From contig JBGSKY010000022.1 in the NCBI GenBank assembly GCA_041740995.1, positions 1 through 21,304 of the forward strand: DNA of 21,304 bases, in the 5' to 3' direction. The notes under the pieces are model-generated. The model was not told where the DNA came from, searched no databases, and saw only the letters and a list, made by a program, of their open reading frames with translations. Source of the stretch: JBGSKY01 sp041740995 (lineage in GTDB: Bacteria; Planctomycetota; Planctomycetia; Pirellulales; Pirellulaceae). Below, one piece after another: positions 20,668-21,304 of this stretch (position 1 is its first letter; every line of letters begins with the position of its first letter). Position numbers and translations under genes: made by a program.

Positions 20668-21304
20668 CTACAATCCAAAACCGACCATGGAGCGTTGTCC
20701 CAGCGTTGCGGCGTCGAAGCCACGGCCGAGGTGGTCCAAACGTCGATAGCTGATAATATTCGGCGGGTTTTCAGTCGCATCGATAATGACTTCCAGTCGC
20801 GAAAACGCTGCGCCCTGTTCAAAGTAGCCGATAACTTGGGCCGCATAAACGCTGCCGCCATTGGTCAGCAGCGGTGCCCACTGCTTCATCTGCTCCAGAG
20901 TGATCAGTCCTTCGACGAGTGGCCAAGTTTCAAATTGTCGATTTTCGCTGTCCGTCGTTTGCGCCCGCGCTTCTAAAATTGCGTCGGCAATTTCGACAGT
21001 CATACCGGGCAATCCAAGTAAAATCTCGCGCGGAGCTTCGCGGAGATTGATTCGACCGGGCAAATCCGGAGTCTCGACGACCGTCAGGAATTGCATTAAT
21101 TGCGGCATGTACGTCGCCATCGCAATCGGATCGTCAGCGAATGGAGAAGTGTAGTTGACGGTGCTATTGCCTTGCTGGACTGTAATCGTCGCGCCGATCA
21201 AGTCGAAGATGCTAGAGATCTGATTCGATCCACCATCGCTGAGCGTTAGCGTTTGAGCCGAAGCCGACCAAGCTTTGGTCGTTGGCGTGCCACCGCCACC
21301 GCCA
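20668..21304 (-). CDS. GspK-like minor pseudopilin, 5' end missing
   Basis: The frame is open from the right edge of the window to a TAG at 20668, giving about 211 residues of the C-terminal part. The apparent TTG start near 21201 is not a real boundary, because the frame continues upstream through a Gly-rich stretch and SDGGSNQISSIFDLIG. The segment GRINLREAPREILLGLPGM followed by a helical IADAILEAR is the hallmark of GspK: the 'N-(I/L)-N-x-A' turn plus a helix-hairpin-helix-like SAM domain. GspK caps the pseudopilus tip in type II secretion and sits with GspI and GspJ. After it, 175 bases separate it from the PilM-PilN gene on the same strand, so they may form one assembly cluster. Confidence 0.75.
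   Translation of the reverse strand, partial: GGGGGTPTTKAWSASAQTLTLSDGGSNQISSIFDLIGATITVQQGNSTVNYTSPFADDPIAMATYMPQLMQFLTVVETPDLPGRINLREAPREILLGLPGMTVEIADAILEARAQTTDSENRQFETWPLVEGLITLEQMKQWAPLLTNGGSVYAAQVIGYFEQGAAFSRLEVIIDATENPPNIISYRRLDHLGRGFDAATLGQRSMVGFGL

Overview
The window looks like a chromosomal piece of a planctomycete, probably of the Pirellulales/Rhodopirellula type. This rests on inference: the gene content, very dense dispersed palindromic repeats, frequent non-ATG starts, weak Shine-Dalgarno use, and a huge secreted Ser/Thr-rich protein carrying DUF11-like repeats. I cannot confirm the taxon without a search. Almost all genes are housekeeping genes in short transcription units that switch strand often. 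I see no integrase, transposase, phage gene or CRISPR array.

Left block (about 1-4400, all minus strand): the 5' end of an Hcp-like type VI secretion tube gene runs off the left edge. Next comes a tight parA-parB-small membrane protein operon with overlapping genes, then a 520-base gap filled with palindromic repeats, then a DUF1015 gene. Middle block (4595-9390): an SDR oxidoreductase and an RluA-type pseudouridine synthase on plus, an RsmB/RsmF-type rRNA m5C methyltransferase on minus, and dapA (lysine/peptidoglycan precursor synthesis) on plus. Between dapA and a minus-strand tRNA-Ser(GGA) lies a tandem array of about 136-bp units.

Right block: a 998-aa exported protein (minus), the succinate:quinone oxidoreductase operon sdhC-sdhA-sdhB of the Bacillus/epsilonproteobacterial two-heme type (plus), and a minus-strand cluster of inner-membrane pilus/type II secretion assembly proteins. 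That cluster holds a GspK-like minor pseudopilin (cut by the right edge), a PilM-PilN fusion, and a PilO-like protein carrying an Ig-like insert and a PilP/GspC-like C-terminus.

The most distinctive content is the repeat system. At least nine elements share one design: two REP-like hairpins in inverted orientation, each with a (G)TAG foot and a four-base loop that is GNRA-type on one strand. Seven are clear copies and two are decayed. They sit between convergent genes, between co-directional genes, inside the sdh operon and, as a half element, inside the 3' end of dapA, where they supply the last codons of the protein. Four copies have been amplified in tandem right up to the 3' end of tRNA-Ser. 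A second family of palindromes fills the parA-DUF1015 gap.
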